Assembly: GCA_036898135.1 (NCBI GenBank)
Contig: CM072523.1
Span: forward strand, 186,001-250,000
Direction: 5' to 3'
Length of the DNA stretch: 64,000 nt
DNA from: Oncomelania hupensis
Lineage: Eukaryota; Mollusca; Gastropoda; Littorinimorpha; Pomatiopsidae
Positions 21,307 through 33,705 of the stretch are shown piece after piece. Position numbers and translations under genes: made by a program. A model generated the notes under the pieces. The model saw only the letters and a program-made list of their open reading frames with translations, had not been told where the DNA came from and ran no database searches. Position 1 is the stretch's first letter; every line of letters starts with the position of its first letter.

Positions 21307-21462
21307 TTAGTTGTCCACGGACCAGGGGATCTGGTTGAGTTGCGCCAGGCGGTACTTGCCGATGCTGGGGTGCGGTGTAGGCTCGTACATGTCGCTGGCA
21401 CGTGCGTGGATGTCCTGAAGCTTGCGGCGCACATCGTCCGTGGCGTGCTGCTTGCGTCTTAC
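21307..21462 (-). CDS. CARD-domain protein, terminal exon 5 (copy A)
   Basis: The exon follows an AG acceptor (TATTATTATTTGCAG, just above 21462), starts in phase 0 and ends at TAA (21309-21307), giving 51 residues: VRRKQHATDDVRRKLQDI, then HARASDMYEPTPHPSIGK and YRLAQLNQIPWSVDN. The first half is charged and helical and continues the coiled-coil segment of exon 4 (41161-41268), whose donor is also phase 0. The second half is a compact tail that looks conserved. GC content and codon use differ sharply from the AT-rich surroundings. A copy with one synonymous difference (AGA versus CGA for the second codon) lies at 28204-28359. Confidence 0.75.
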   Translation of the reverse strand, partial: VRRKQHATDDVRRKLQDIHARASDMYEPTPHPSIGKYRLAQLNQIPWSVDN

Positions 21463-21504
21463 CTGCAAATAATAATAGTCAATGTTATTATTGGAGATCG
21501 CCAA

Positions 21505-21660
21505 ACCAATGTCAACATGAGTAACTTTGTTCATCATAGTCCAATGTCAACATGAATAACTTTGTTCATCATTGTCAAATGTCAACATGAGTAACTTTGT
21601 TCATCATTGTCAAATGTCAACATGAGTAACTTTGTTCATCATTGTCAAATGTAGGCTACT
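21505..21660 (+). repeat. 35-bp minisatellite (about 4 copies), block A
   Basis: The unit contains GTCAACATGAGTAACTTTGT and TCATCATTGTCAAAT, exactly 35 bp, in the intron just upstream of exon 5. The block-B counterpart is at about 28400-28555. Confidence 0.9.
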
Positions 21661-21774
21661 GTTTAAAGGTCACTTTTGGTGGCAAATTAAAGCCAGATCA
21701 CTGAGGTCTACCTACATGCCTGTTTAACCGTTTGTATCCCTTTAAAAATCTGAAGAACGTTTTGAGATTGACTG

Positions 21775-22740
21775 GACTGCTCTTGCTCCATAAGCTTTGA
21801 GTCAACACAAACATCGTCAATACAAATACTCTTGCTCCAACACAAACATCGTAAATACAAATACTGCTGTTCAAACAGGCTTTTAGTCAACACAAACAGC
21901 GTCAACACAAATGCTACTGCTCCAACAGGCTTTGAGTCAACACAATTATCCTCACTACAAATACTGCTGCTCCAACAGGCTTTGAGTCAACACAATCATT
22001 GTCAATACAAATACTCTTGGTCCAACAGGCTTTCCGTCAACACAAACATCACCAATACAAATACTCTTGCTTTAACACAAACCTTGTCAAGATAATTACT
22101 GCTGCTACAGCAGGTTTTGATTCAACAAAATCATCGTCAATACAAATACACTTGCTCCAACAGGCTTTCAGCCAACACACAAATCGTCAATACAGATACA
22201 CTTGCTCCAACAGGCTTTTAAACATCGTCAATACAGATACTCTTGCTCCAACAGGCTTTCAGCCAACACACAAATCGTCAATACAAATACACTTGCTCCA
22301 ACATTCAGCCAACACACAAATCGTCAATACAGATACTCTTGCTCCAACAGGCTTTTAAACATCGTCAATACAGATACTCTTTCTCCAACACAAACATCGT
22401 CAATACAGATACTCTTTCTCCAACACAAACATCCTCAATACAGATACTCTTTCTCCAACACAAACATCGTCAATACAAATACACTTGCTCCAACAGGCTT
22501 TCAGCCAACACACAAATCGTCAATACAGATACTCTTGCTCCAACAGGCTTTTAAACATCGTCAATACAGATACTCTTTCTCCAACACAAACATCGTCAAT
22601 ACAGATACTCTTGCTCCAACATAAAAAGGTCAATGCAGATTATCTTGTTCCAACATGCTTACAGTCAATACGAACATATTCAATACAGATACTCTAGCTC
22701 CAACACAAACATCAAGTCAATATATTCTTTATTCCATCAA
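21775..22740 (+). repeat. 35/41/50-bp minisatellite, block A
   Basis: Units share CAATACAGATACTCTTGCTC followed by CAACACAAACATCGT (35 bp), or by longer forms that insert AGGCTTT with TCAGCCAACACAC (50 bp) or AGGCTTTTAA (41 bp). About 22 units. The frames through it are artefacts. The block-B counterpart is at 28675-29740. Confidence 0.92.
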
Positions 22741-23289
22741 AAAGGAAAATTTGTTTTGCCACCAGGATACTCACTGTATAAAAACACATGACATAGGCAA
22801 GATCATAAATAATTAATTATCAACAAAATAAACCTCTTGTGAGAATGATTTGAGAGATGGGAATTTACACATGGAATTAAAGCACGTAGTCACTCACGCA
22901 CACACCCACGTACATACACGCATATGACATATATATTAAGTTAGCGGAGGTCCGCGTCAATTTAATACGCTCCAATACACAAAAATACTCTAGCTCCAAC
23001 AAAACACTTGTCCAATACAAACAGACACTCCAACACACAACATTGTACTCTAGCACAAACTCTACACACAAACACAACATCCAACACACAATATATCATA
23101 CATACACCTAGCTCACAAAACATATACTCACATTGTCAACAATACACAAACAACACCAGCAACATCAATATGCAAATAGCAATCAGGTGCCATGGAGTGT
23201 GTTGAGGTCATTGTGGTAAGAACCCTAAGTGAACTCTAGCATAACATTTAGAAGCAATGCAAATACACGCATCAGCTGCCTTTTAAGTA
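22741..23289. other. intronic spacer, partly decayed minisatellite (block A)
   Basis: No coding sequence. At 22960-23165 the sequence is a scrambled form of the orderly CTCTAGCTCCAACACAAACAT repeats seen at 29985-30190 in block B. This suggests either real divergence or a poor consensus near the contig end. Confidence 0.6.
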
Positions 23290-23311
23290 ATACAATAATA
23301 ATAATAATAAT

Positions 23312-23376
<65 letters not shown>
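23290..23376. repeat. (TAA)n microsatellite, block A
   Basis: AAT/TAA run with a few interruptions, matching 30306-30394 in block B. AT-rich low-complexity sequence continues to about 23520. Confidence 0.93.
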
Positions 23377-23378
<2 letters not shown>

Positions 23379-23699
23379 TAAAGTATATAAATATTAATAA
23401 TATAAATAAAGAATAATAAATCAATTAGATACACTCAAATAATAATTTAAAAAATAAAAAAGAAAAACCCCCCTCCAAAAAAAAGTAATATTAAACCTTT
23501 AAATAAAAAAAAAAAATACACCCCCTTTACACTCGCTTTTAAACAGAAACAGGCCTATAATACACCCCTTTAACCGGCAAATAACGAACGCTCAATGCAA
23601 CACAATAACGACAACTCAATATTCACTGCAACAGCAACCGTGTACAACAAGGTCATCTTGGGCTAGGTAGAATGTGAAATAAAAAGAAACAGCCTGCTA

Positions 23700-24360
23700 G
23701 CATTAAAATGCACAATAATGAGAAACAAGCGTGTACATACACTAGTAAGGAACAAACATGTATATACATTAATGACAAACAAACGTATACATACATTAAT
23801 AACAAAAAACGTGTACATACCATAATGACAAGCAAACATGTACATACACTAATGACAAACAAACTTTTACATACACCAATGAAAAATAAACGTTTCCATA
23901 CACTAGTGACAAACAAACGTGTACATACCATACTGACAAACCAACTTGTACATACACTAATTTAAAACAAACATTTGCATACACTAGTGACAAACAAACT
24001 ACATACACTAATGACAAACAAACGTGTACATACACTAATGACAAACACGTGCATACACTGACAAACAAACGTGTACATACACTAATGAAAAACAAAACGT
24101 GTACATACAAACGTGTACATATACTAATGAAAAACACACGTGTACATACACTACTGACAAACAAACGTGTACATACCATACTGACAAACAAACGTGTACA
24201 TACACTAATGACAAACAAACACGTGCATACACTAATGACAAACAAACACGTGCATACACTAATGACAAACAAACGTGTACATACATGTACCATATTGACA
24301 AACAAACGTGTACATACCATACACACATACGCTAATGACAAACACATGTATACATAACTC
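23700..24360 (+). repeat. 27-bp array (about 24 units), block A
   Basis: The unit holds ACAAACAAACGTGTACATAC and ACTAATG. It resembles the segment CTAATGACAAACACATGTAT of the 78-bp satellite, and a 78-bp unit adjoins its right end. The frames on both strands are artefacts of a unit length divisible by three. Confidence 0.93.
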
Positions 24361-24382
24361 AATGCTGATCATTGTCTAAATT

Positions 24383-26249
24383 CCTATCCAATCATATCCT
24401 GTCCCGTAACCCGAAGGTCGTAGGGGCACCACAGATGATCGTTTAACCAGCATACTCCACCTTTTTCTGTCCTCAGCAGCCCTGATGGCGTCGCTCAGTG
24501 TCAAACCAGTCCATTCTCGAATGTTGTCCTCCCACCTCTTTTTCGGTCTCCCTCTTCTTCTACCTCCTTGCACTGTGCCTTGCAGAATAGTTTTTTGCAA
24601 GGGCTGCTGATCTGGTGACGTGGCCATACCATCGGAGTTTCCGTTTCTTCACCACTGTGAGCAGGTCATCGTGTTGTCCAATGGCTTGTGTGATGGTCTG
24701 TCGGACTTCGTCGTTGGTGATGTGTTGAGTATAGGAGATGCCCAGAAGTCTTCTGTAGCACCTCATCTCCATGCTTTGTATTCTTCGTTGTAGATCTGCT
24801 GTGAGGGTCCATGCTTCGCAAGCATATAGGAAGATCGAGATGACAAGGGAGCGCAGCAGTCTTACTTTGGAATGTAGACTGATGGTCCTGTCTTTCCAAA
24901 TGGGCTTCAACCTTGTCAGGGCAGCAGTTGTTTGTGCGATCCTGGAGAAAACTTCCTGTTGGGACCCATTGTCTGATACAATGGCTCCTAAATATTTGAA
25001 GCTATGCACTGTGTTGAAGGATTGGCCTTGGACTTTGATGTCCGTGTTGATGCCATTGGTGTTGTCGGTCATCATTTTGGTCTTCTCTGCACTTATTTCC
25101 ATTCCATAGGCTCTGGAGGTGGTGTCAAGCCTCTGTACCAGCTGTTCAAGTTCTTGTTCCTCTCAGCCAATCCATCAATGTCATCTGCAAAACGAAGATT
25201 GGAGATTGCTCTACCCCCTATGCTGACTGTGCCTTCATGGTCTGCAAGAGCATCTGACATGATGCGTTCTAGGAAGATGTTGAAGAGTGTTGGAGAGAGT
25301 AGGCATCCTTGACGCACACCGATTGTTGTTCTGAACCAGTTCCCGATGGCGCTGTTGTGGAGGACTGCACTGGTAGCCTTGTCATACAGGCTTTTGATGA
25401 CTTCAATAATTTTAGGGCTGATGTTGTACACTTTCATTGTTGCCCATAGAGCTGCATGCCAGACTCGGTCAAACGCCTTCTATGAACACATGATATAGAT
25501 GTTGTTGGTGCTGTAGGTATTTCTCACAGATTATTCTGAGGTTGAAAATCTGTTCAGTGGTACTTCGCCCTGCCCTGAATCCTGCTTGTTCTTCAGCTAT
25601 GATTTGTTCAGCTTGGGGTTTCAACCTGTTGAGTATTATTTTCAGGAGGACCTTGCTGGGATGGCTGATGAGGCTGATGGTGCGGTAATTTTCACACTCC
25701 TGAAGGTTACCTTTTTTGGGAAGAGTGATGACAAGCGACTGGGTCCATGGTATAGGCCACTCCCCACTCTGCCAGATCTTGTTACAGATAATGGTGAGGG
25801 CATCAATCATCGCTTCTCCTCCTGCTTGTAGCAGTTCCGCGGGTATGTTGTCCACTCCCGCTGACTTCCCTTTCTTTAGCGATTGCACTGCTGCCTCAAC
25901 TTCTTCCCGGAGAATTGGGAGGATTTCTTCTTCTTCTCTGTTCTCGGGACATGCTAGAACTGATGGGTCTCCATTTGGTGTATGGTTTGTAAAGGTCAGA
26001 GCAGTACTCTGTCCATCTGTCCAAGACTTCTTGTTCTTCTGTAAGGCATATGCCAGACTTGCTTTGGATCGTGGAGACTTTGGGCTGTTTGACACTTGTC
26101 AGCAGCTTCGCAGTCTGGTAGGCCTTCTTGCTGTTGTTCTTGTTCAGACTGTTCTCTATTTCCTGGCATTATCTTCTATCCAGTTCTCCTTTGCTGTGCG
26201 CATGCCTTTTCGGATGTCATTGTTGATTTTTCGGTAGACGTCAGCTCCC
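24383..26249 (-). pseudogene. RTE-like LINE ORF2 fragment (copy A, cut by gap)
   Basis: Minus-strand pieces, in coding order from the gap, hold EEQAGFRAGRSTTEQIF, GVRQGCLLSPTLFNIFLE, RFADDIDGL (catalytic Asp pair kept), EKTKMMTDN, FKYLGAIVSDNGS, FLYACEAWTL, RCYRRLLGISY, KLRWYGHVTRS and RRRGRPKKRWEDNIREWTGL. These are the reverse-transcriptase domain and C-terminal region of an RTE-type non-LTR element. Several frameshifts separate them, so it is dead. The 3' end has GGATAG-type repeats on the minus strand and sits in a 78-bp satellite unit after TCTAAATT. It is the same insertion as copy B, not a separate one. Confidence 0.85.
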
Positions 26250-26749
26250 NNNNNNNNNNNNNNNNNNNNNNNNNNNNNNNNNNNNNNNNNNNNNNNNNNN
26301 NNNNNNNNNNNNNNNNNNNNNNNNNNNNNNNNNNNNNNNNNNNNNNNNNNNNNNNNNNNNNNNNNNNNNNNNNNNNNNNNNNNNNNNNNNNNNNNNNNNN
26401 NNNNNNNNNNNNNNNNNNNNNNNNNNNNNNNNNNNNNNNNNNNNNNNNNNNNNNNNNNNNNNNNNNNNNNNNNNNNNNNNNNNNNNNNNNNNNNNNNNNN
26501 NNNNNNNNNNNNNNNNNNNNNNNNNNNNNNNNNNNNNNNNNNNNNNNNNNNNNNNNNNNNNNNNNNNNNNNNNNNNNNNNNNNNNNNNNNNNNNNNNNNN
26601 NNNNNNNNNNNNNNNNNNNNNNNNNNNNNNNNNNNNNNNNNNNNNNNNNNNNNNNNNNNNNNNNNNNNNNNNNNNNNNNNNNNNNNNNNNNNNNNNNNNN
26701 NNNNNNNNNNNNNNNNNNNNNNNNNNNNNNNNNNNNNNNNNNNNNNNNN
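26250..26749. other. assembly gap (500 N)
   Basis: A run of exactly 500 N, a conventional placeholder for a gap of unknown size. The flanks overlap in content (block A end against block B start). Confidence 1.
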
Positions 26750-27985
26750 GAGAGCGGTGCTAGAGCCTACTGCATAAGTATATAGATAGCGGTGCTAGAG
26801 CCTACTGCATAAGTATATAGAGAGCGGTGCTAGAGCCTACTGCATAAGTATATAGAGAGCGGTGCTAGAGCCTACTGCATAAGTATATAGATAGCGGTGC
26901 TAGAGCCTACTGCATAAGTATATAGATAGCGGTGCTAGAGCCTACTGCATAAGTATATAGAGAGCGGTGCTAGAGCCTACTGCATAAGTATATAGATAGC
27001 GGTGCTAGAGCCTACTGCATAAGTATATGGAGAGCGGTGCTAGAGCCTACTGCATAAGTATATAGAGAGCGGTGCTAGAGCCTACTGCATAAGTATATAG
27101 ATAGCGGTGCTAGAGCCTACTGCATAAGTATATAGAGAGCGGTGCTAGAGCCTACTGCATAAGTATATAGAGAGCGGTGCTAGAGCCTACTGCATAAGTA
27201 TATGGAGAGCGGTGCTAGAGCCTACTGCATAAGTATATGGAGAGCGGTGCTAGAGCCTACTGCATAAGTATATAGAGAGCGGTGCTAGAGCCTACTGCAT
27301 AAGTATATAGAGAGCGGTGCTAGAGCCTACTGCATAAGTATATAGAGAGCGGTGCTAGAGCCTACTGCATAAGTATATAGATAGCGGTGCTAGAGCCTAC
27401 TGCATAAGTATATAGAGAGCGGTGCTAGAGCCTACTGCATAAGTATATAGATGATAGCGGTGCTAGAGCCTACTGCATAAGTATATAGATAGCGGTGCTA
27501 GAGCCTACTGCATAAGTATATAGATGAGCGGTGCTAGAGCCTACTGCATAAGTATAGATGAGCGGTGCTAGAGCCTACTGCATAAGTATAGATGATAGCG
27601 GTGCTAGAGCCTACTGCATAAGTATATAGAGAGCGGTGCTAGAGCCTACTGCATAAGTATAGAGATAGCGGTGCTAGAGCCTACTGCATAAGTATAGATA
27701 GCGGTGCTAGAGCCTACTGCATAAGTATATAGAGATAGCGGTGCTAGAGCCTACTGCATAAGTAGAGAGAGCGGTGCTAGAGCCTACTGCATAAGTATAG
27801 ATGATAGCGGTGCTAGAGCCTACTGCATAAGTATATAGAGAGCGGTGCTAGAGCCTACTGCATAAGTATAGATGATAGCGGTGCTAGAGCCTACTTTATA
27901 AGTACAGAGATAGCGGTGCTAGAGCCTACTTTATAAGTACAGAGATAGCGGTGCTAGAGCCTACTTTATAAGTATATAGATAGCC
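26750..27985 (+). repeat. 35-bp satellite 3, second copy of the array (about 35 units)
   Basis: Same unit and same variant order as 19849-21085, with a few unit gains and losses toward the right end (for example additional ATAGATGATAGCGG forms). Confidence 0.97.
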
Positions 27986-28203
27986 ATGCTCTGGGCTACG
28001 GCATCTCTCACGCTCAGACACGGGCGCTGGGGATGAGCCTATAGCTTGCAGCTCTGTCAGAAATTGCGAAGACTAGCAGCGTCAGTGATGGAAATAGGAA
28101 GGATAGAAAAACAGGACGCTGCAGTGATGGACATAGGAAGGATAGAGGAACAGGACGCTGCAGTGATGGGGGTGAGGGTTGGGAAAGGGGGTAAAGTGCG
28201 TCC

Positions 28204-28359
28204 TTAGTTGTCCACGGACCAGGGGATCTGGTTGAGTTGCGCCAGGCGGTACTTGCCGATGCTGGGGTGCGGTGTAGGCTCGTACATGTCGCTGGCACGT
28301 GCGTGGATGTCCTGAAGCTTGCGGCGCACATCGTCCGTGGCGTGCTGCTTGCGTCGTAC
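28204..28359 (-). CDS. CARD-domain protein, terminal exon 5 (copy B)
   Basis: Identical in length and encoded protein to the exon at 21307-21462. The only coding difference noticed is CGA for AGA at codon 2, which is synonymous. The AG acceptor and TAA stop are conserved. This is the copy nearer to exon 4 (41161-41268), giving an intron of 12.8 kb instead of 19.7 kb. If the block duplication is an assembly artefact, the two are alleles or two consensus versions of one exon. Confidence 0.75.
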   Translation of the reverse strand, partial: VRRKQHATDDVRRKLQDIHARASDMYEPTPHPSIGKYRLAQLNQIPWSVDN

Positions 28360-28399
28360 CTGCAAATAATAATAGTCAATGTTATTATTGGAGATCGCC

Positions 28400-28556
28400 A
28401 AACCAATGTCAACATGAGTAACTTTGTTCATCATAGTCCAATGTCAACATGAATAACTTTGTTCATCATTGTCAAATGTCAACATGAGTAACTTTGTTCA
28501 TCATTGTCAAATGTAAACATGAGTAACTTTGTTCATCATTGTCAAATGTAGGCTAC
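28400..28556 (+). repeat. 35-bp minisatellite, block B
   Basis: Counterpart of 21505-21660, with one A for C change (GTAAACATGAG). Confidence 0.9.
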
Positions 28557-28674
28557 TGTTTAAAGGTCACTTTTGGTGGCAAATTAAAGCCAGATCACTG
28601 AGGTCTACCTACATGCCTGTTTAACCGTTTGTATCCCTTTAAAAATCTGAAGAACGTTTTGAGATTGACTGGAC

Positions 28675-29740
28675 TGCTCTTGCTCCATAAGCTTTGAGTC
28701 AACACAAACATCGTCAATACAAATACTCTTGCTCCAACACAAACATCGTAAATACAAATACTGCTGTTCAAACAGGCTGAGTCAACACAAACAGCGTCAA
28801 CACAAATGCTACTGCTCCAACAGGCTTTGAGTCAACACAATTATCCTCACTACAAATACTGCTGCTCCAACAGGCTTTGAGTCAACACAATCATTGTCAA
28901 TACAAATACTCTTGGTCCAACAGGCTTTCCGTCAACACAAACATCACCAATACAAATACTCTTGCTTGCTTTAACACAAACCTTGTCAAGATAATTACTG
29001 CTGCTACAGCAGGTTTTGATTCAACAAAATCATCGTCAATACAAATACACTTGCTCCAACAGGCTTTCAGCCAACACACAAATCGTCAATACAGATACAC
29101 TTGCTCCAACAGGCTTTTAAACATCGTCAATACAGATACTCTTGCTCCAACAGGCTTTCAGCCAACACACAAATCGTCAATACAAATACACTTGCTCCAA
29201 CATTCAGCCAACACACAAATCGTCAATACAGATACTCTTGCTCCAACAGGCTTTTAAACATCGTCAATACAGATACTCTTTCTCCAACACAAACATCGTC
29301 AATACAGATACTCTTTCTCCAACACAAACATCCTCAATACAGATACTCTTTCTCCAACACAAACATCGTCAATACAAATACACTTGCTCCAACAGGCTTT
29401 CAGCCAACACACAACATCGTCAATACAGATACTCTTGCTCCAACAGGCTTTTAAACATCGTCAATACAAATACACTTGCTCCAACAGGCTTTCAGCCAAC
29501 ACACAAATCGTCAATACAGATACTCTCTCAACAGGCTTTCAGCCAACACAAATCGTCAATAGATACTCTCCAACAGGCTTTTAAACATCGTCAATACAGA
29601 TACTCTTTCTCCAACACAAACATCGTCAATACAGATACTCTTGCTCCAACATAAAAAGGCCAATGCAGATAATCTTGTTCCAACATGCTTACAGTCACAT
29701 ATTCAATACAGATACTCTAGCTCCACTATAAGTCAGCTAT
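28675..29740 (+). repeat. 35/41/50-bp minisatellite, block B
   Basis: Counterpart of 21775-22740 with small indels and a longer run of 50-bp units at 29380-29580. Confidence 0.92.
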
Positions 29741-29984
29741 ATTCTTTATTCCATCAAAAAAGGAAAATTTGTTTTGCCACCAGGATCACTCACTGTATAA
29801 AAACACATTACATAGGCAAGATCATAAATAATTAATTATCAACAAAATAAACCTGTTGTGAGAATGATTTGAGAGATGGGAATTTACACATGGAATGAAA
29901 GCACGTAGTCACTCACGCACACACCCACGTACATATATGCATATACATATAATTATGCAAGTTAGCGGAGGTCCGCGTCAATAC

Positions 29985-30195
29985 AAATACTCTAGCTCCA
30001 ACAAAACATTGTCAATACAGACACTCTAGCTCCAACACAAACATGGTCAATACAGATACTCTAGCTCCAACACAAACATCATCAATACAAATACTCTAGC
30101 TCCAACACCAACATCATCAATACATATACTCTAGCTCCAACACAAACATTGTCAATACAAATACTCTAGCTCCAACACAAGCATCATCAATGCAA
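29985..30195 (+). repeat. 35-bp minisatellite, CTCTAGCTCC subtype
   Basis: About six regular 35-bp units with ACTCTAGCTCCAACACAAAC and ATCATCAATACAAAT. The same place in block A is irregular. Positions 29741-29984 show nothing else recognisable. Confidence 0.88.
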
Positions 30196-30305
30196 ATAGC
30201 AATCAGGTGCCATGGAGTGTGTTGAGGTCATTGTGTAAGAACCCTAAGTGAACTGCATAATCATTTAGAAGCAATATACACGCATAGTGCTCCGTCCCTT
30301 TTAAA

Positions 30306-30312
30306 GTAATAC

Positions 30313-30394
<82 letters not shown>
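30306..30394. repeat. (TAA)n microsatellite, block B
   Basis: Uninterrupted TAA run. The following 30395-30655 is low-complexity spacer with no coding sequence. Confidence 0.95.
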
Positions 30395-30395
<1 letters not shown>

Positions 30396-30654
30396 ATGCT
30401 ATAAACATGCCTTTCCCCAAATCAATCGATGGGTCGGATCTGAGAACACTCGCACCCCCCTCCAAAAAAATAAAAATAATAAAAGAGAAAAAATAAAAAC
30501 TACGCGGACCTCCGCGAACCTTTTATTTAAAACAGGCCTTTACACCCCTTTTGTACACAATAACGACAACTCAATATTCACTGCAACAGCAACCGTGTAC
30601 AACAAGGTCATCTTGGGCTAGGTAGAATGTGAAATAAAAAGAAACAGCCTGCTA

Positions 30655-31315
30655 GCATTAAAATGCACAATAATGAGAAACAAGCGTGTACATACACTAG
30701 TAAGGAACAAACATGTATATACATTAATGACAAACAAACGTATACATACATTAATAACAAAAAACGTGTACATACCATAATGACAAGCAAACATGTACAT
30801 ACACTAATGACAAACAAACTTTTACATACACCAATGAAAAATAAACGTTTCCATACACTAGTGACAAACAAACGTGTACATACCATACTGACAAACCAAC
30901 TTGTACATACACTAATTTAAAACAAACATTTGCATACACTAGTGACAAACAAACTACATACACTAATGACAAACAAACGTGTACATACACTAATGACAAA
31001 CACGTGCATACACTGACAAACAAACGTGTACATACACTAATGAAAAACAAAACGTGTACATACAAACGTGTACATATACTAATGAAAAACACACGTGTAC
31101 ATACACTACTGACAAACAAACGTGTACATACCATACTGACAAACAAACGTGTACATACACTAATGACAAACAAACACGTGCATACACTAATGACAAACAA
31201 ACACGTGCATACACTAATGACAAACAAACGTGTACATACATGTACCATATTGACAAACAAACGTGTACATACCATACACACATACGCTAATGACAAACAC
31301 ATGTATACATAACTC
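30655..31315 (+). repeat. 27-bp array, block B
   Basis: Counterpart of 23700-24360 with essentially identical sequence. Confidence 0.93.
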
Positions 31316-33705
31316 AATGCTGATCATTGTCTAAATTCCTATCCAATCATATCCTGTCCCGTAACCCGAAGGTCGTAGGGGCACCACAGATGATCGTTTA
31401 ACCAGCATACTCCACCTTTTTCTGTCCTCAGCAGCCCTGATGGCGTCGCTCAGTGTCAAACCAGTCCATTCTCGAATGTTGTCCTCCCACCTCTTTTTCG
31501 GTCTCCCTCTTCTTCTACCTCCTTGCACTGTGCCTTGCAGAATAGTTTTTTGCAAGGGCTGCTGATCTGGTGACGTGGCCATACCATCGGAGTTTCCGTT
31601 TCTTCACCACTGTGAGCAGGTCATCGTGTTGTCCAATGGCTTGTGTGATGGTCTGTCGGACTTCGTCGTTGGTGATGTGTTGAGTATAGGAGATGCCCAG
31701 AAGTCTTCTGTAGCACCTCATCTCCATGCTTTGTATTCTTCGTTGTAGATTGCTGTGAGGGTCCATGCTTCGCAAGCATATAGGAAGATCGAGATGACAA
31801 GGGAGCGCAGCAGTCTTACTTTGGAATGTAGACTGATGGTCCTGTCTTTCCAAATGGGCTTCAACCTTGTCAGGGCAGCAGTTGTTTGTGCGATCCTGGA
31901 GAAAACTTCCTGTTGGGACCCATTGTCTGATACAATGGCTCCTAAATATTTGAAGCTATGCACTGTGTTGAAGGATTGGCCTTGGACTTTGATGTCCGTG
32001 TTGATGCCATTGGTGTTGTCGGTCATCATTTTGGTCTTCTCTGCACTTATTTCCATTCCATAGGCTCTGGAGGTGGTGTCAAGCCTCTGTACCAGCTGTT
32101 CAAGTTCTTGTTCCTCTCAGCCAATCCATCAATGTCATCTGCAAAACGAAGATTGGAGATTGCTCTACCCCCTATGCTGACTGTGCCTTCATGGTCTGCA
32201 AGAGCATCTGACATGATGCGTTCTAGGAAGATGTTGAAGAGTGTTGGAGAGAGTAGGCATCCTTGACGCACACCGATTGTTGTTCTGAACCAGTTCCCGA
32301 TGGCGCTGTTGTGGAGGACTGCACTGGTAGCCTTATCATACAGGCTTTTGATGACTTCAATAATTTTAGGGCTGATGTTGTACACTTTCATTGTTGCCCA
32401 TAGAGCTGCATGCCAGACTCGGTCAAACGCCTTCTATGAACACATGATATAGATGTTGTTGGTGCTGTAGGTATTTCTCACAGATTATTCTGAGGTTGAA
32501 AATCTGTTCAGTGGTACTTCGCCCTGCCCTGAATCCTGCTTGTTCTTCAGCTATGATTTGTTCAGCTTGGGGTTTCAACCTGTTGAGTATTATTTTCAGG
32601 AGGACCTTGCTGGGATGGCTGATGAGGCTGATGGTGCGGTAATTTTCACACTCCTGAAGGTTACCTTTTTTGGGAAGAGTGATGACAAGCGACTGGGTCC
32701 ATGGTATAGGCCACTCCCCACTCTGCCAGATCTTGTTACAGATAATGGTGAGGGCATCAATCATCGCTTCTCCTCCTGCTTGTAGCAGTTCCGCGGGTAT
32801 GTTGTCTACTCCCGCTGACTTCCCTTTCTTTAGCGATTGCACTGCTGCCTCAACTTCTTCCCGGAGAATTGGGAGGATTTCTTCTTCTTCTCTGTTCTCG
32901 GGACATGCTAGAACTGATGGGTCTCCATTTGGTGTATGTTTGTAAAGGTCAGAGCAGTACTCTGTTCATCTGTCCAAGACTTCTTGTTCTTCTGTAAGGC
33001 ATATGCCAGACTTGCTTTGGATCGTGGAGACTTTGGGCTGTTTGACACTTGTCAGCAGCTTCGCAGTCTGGTAGGCCTTCTTGCTGTTGTTCTTGTTCAG
33101 ACTGTTCTCTATTTCCTGGCATTATCTTCTATCCAGTTCTCCTTTGCTGTGCGCATGCCTTTTCGGATGTCATTGTTGATTTTTCGGTAGACGTCAGCTC
33201 CCTGGGAGGTGTTCTCTTTTTTTTTTTTTTTTTATCTCTCTTCGTTTATCACACAGATCCAAAAGTTCAGGTGTGATCCACGGCTTCTTCTTTGGTCGGT
33301 GCTTGCCAAGGATCTCAGTGGCGGCATCTGTCACAGCTGAGTTGAAGGTGGTGGTCATGGTGTTGACATCTACTTCACCAGCCCCCAAAATGAGCTGTGG
33401 TGCAAATTTCCCTCCAATTGTGGCCTGAAATAGTTCTGCCACCTCCGGGTCTTGCAGTTTGTCCAGGTCGAACTTCAGTCTAGTGCACTTTGCTGTATTT
33501 ACTCTCTTCAAGTGGAGCCGGAAAGACATCATCACGAGATCGTGGTCACTTCCGATGTCTGCTCCTGGAAAAGTGCGTGTCCTGCCAATGTTGATGCTTG
33601 ATCTGAAGCGTTTCTTGACCATGATGTAGTCTATTTGGTTGTGATGCTCCCCACCGGGACTGTGCCATGTCCATCGTCTGAAGTTTTTGTGGACACCAAG
33701 CGTGT

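Larger units (their letters stand above)
19849..26249. repeat. block A of a near-identical 6.4-kb duplication
   Basis: This block and 26750-33202 contain the same features in the same order: satellite 3, the terminal CARD-gene exon, two minisatellites, a TAA microsatellite, a 27-bp array and an RTE element at the same insertion site. Block A ends at the N gap and block B begins at it. The copies differ by small indels and substitutions, mostly in simple repeats. Confidence 0.95.
26750..33202. repeat. block B of the 6.4-kb duplication
   Basis: Counterpart of 19849-26249. It starts exactly at the gap edge in the middle of satellite 3 and runs past the point where block A is cut, continuing through the RTE element. 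Confidence 0.95.

Noticed and set aside
21117..21434. Minus-strand frame overlapping the terminal CARD exon in another phase (105 codons)
   Set aside because: Shadow of the real exon. It includes untranslated sequence and has no splice or domain support.
23796..24362. A 188-codon Cys/Val/Leu-rich frame on the minus strand, repeated at 30751-31317
   Set aside because: The 27-bp array unit is divisible by three, so all frames repeat a nonapeptide. No start context or splice support.
19849..33202. A true recent segmental duplication of the terminal exon
   Set aside because: Both inner breakpoints coincide with the N gap and the copies differ mainly in low-complexity parts, so unmerged contig ends explain it better. 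Kept as a finding with a test.
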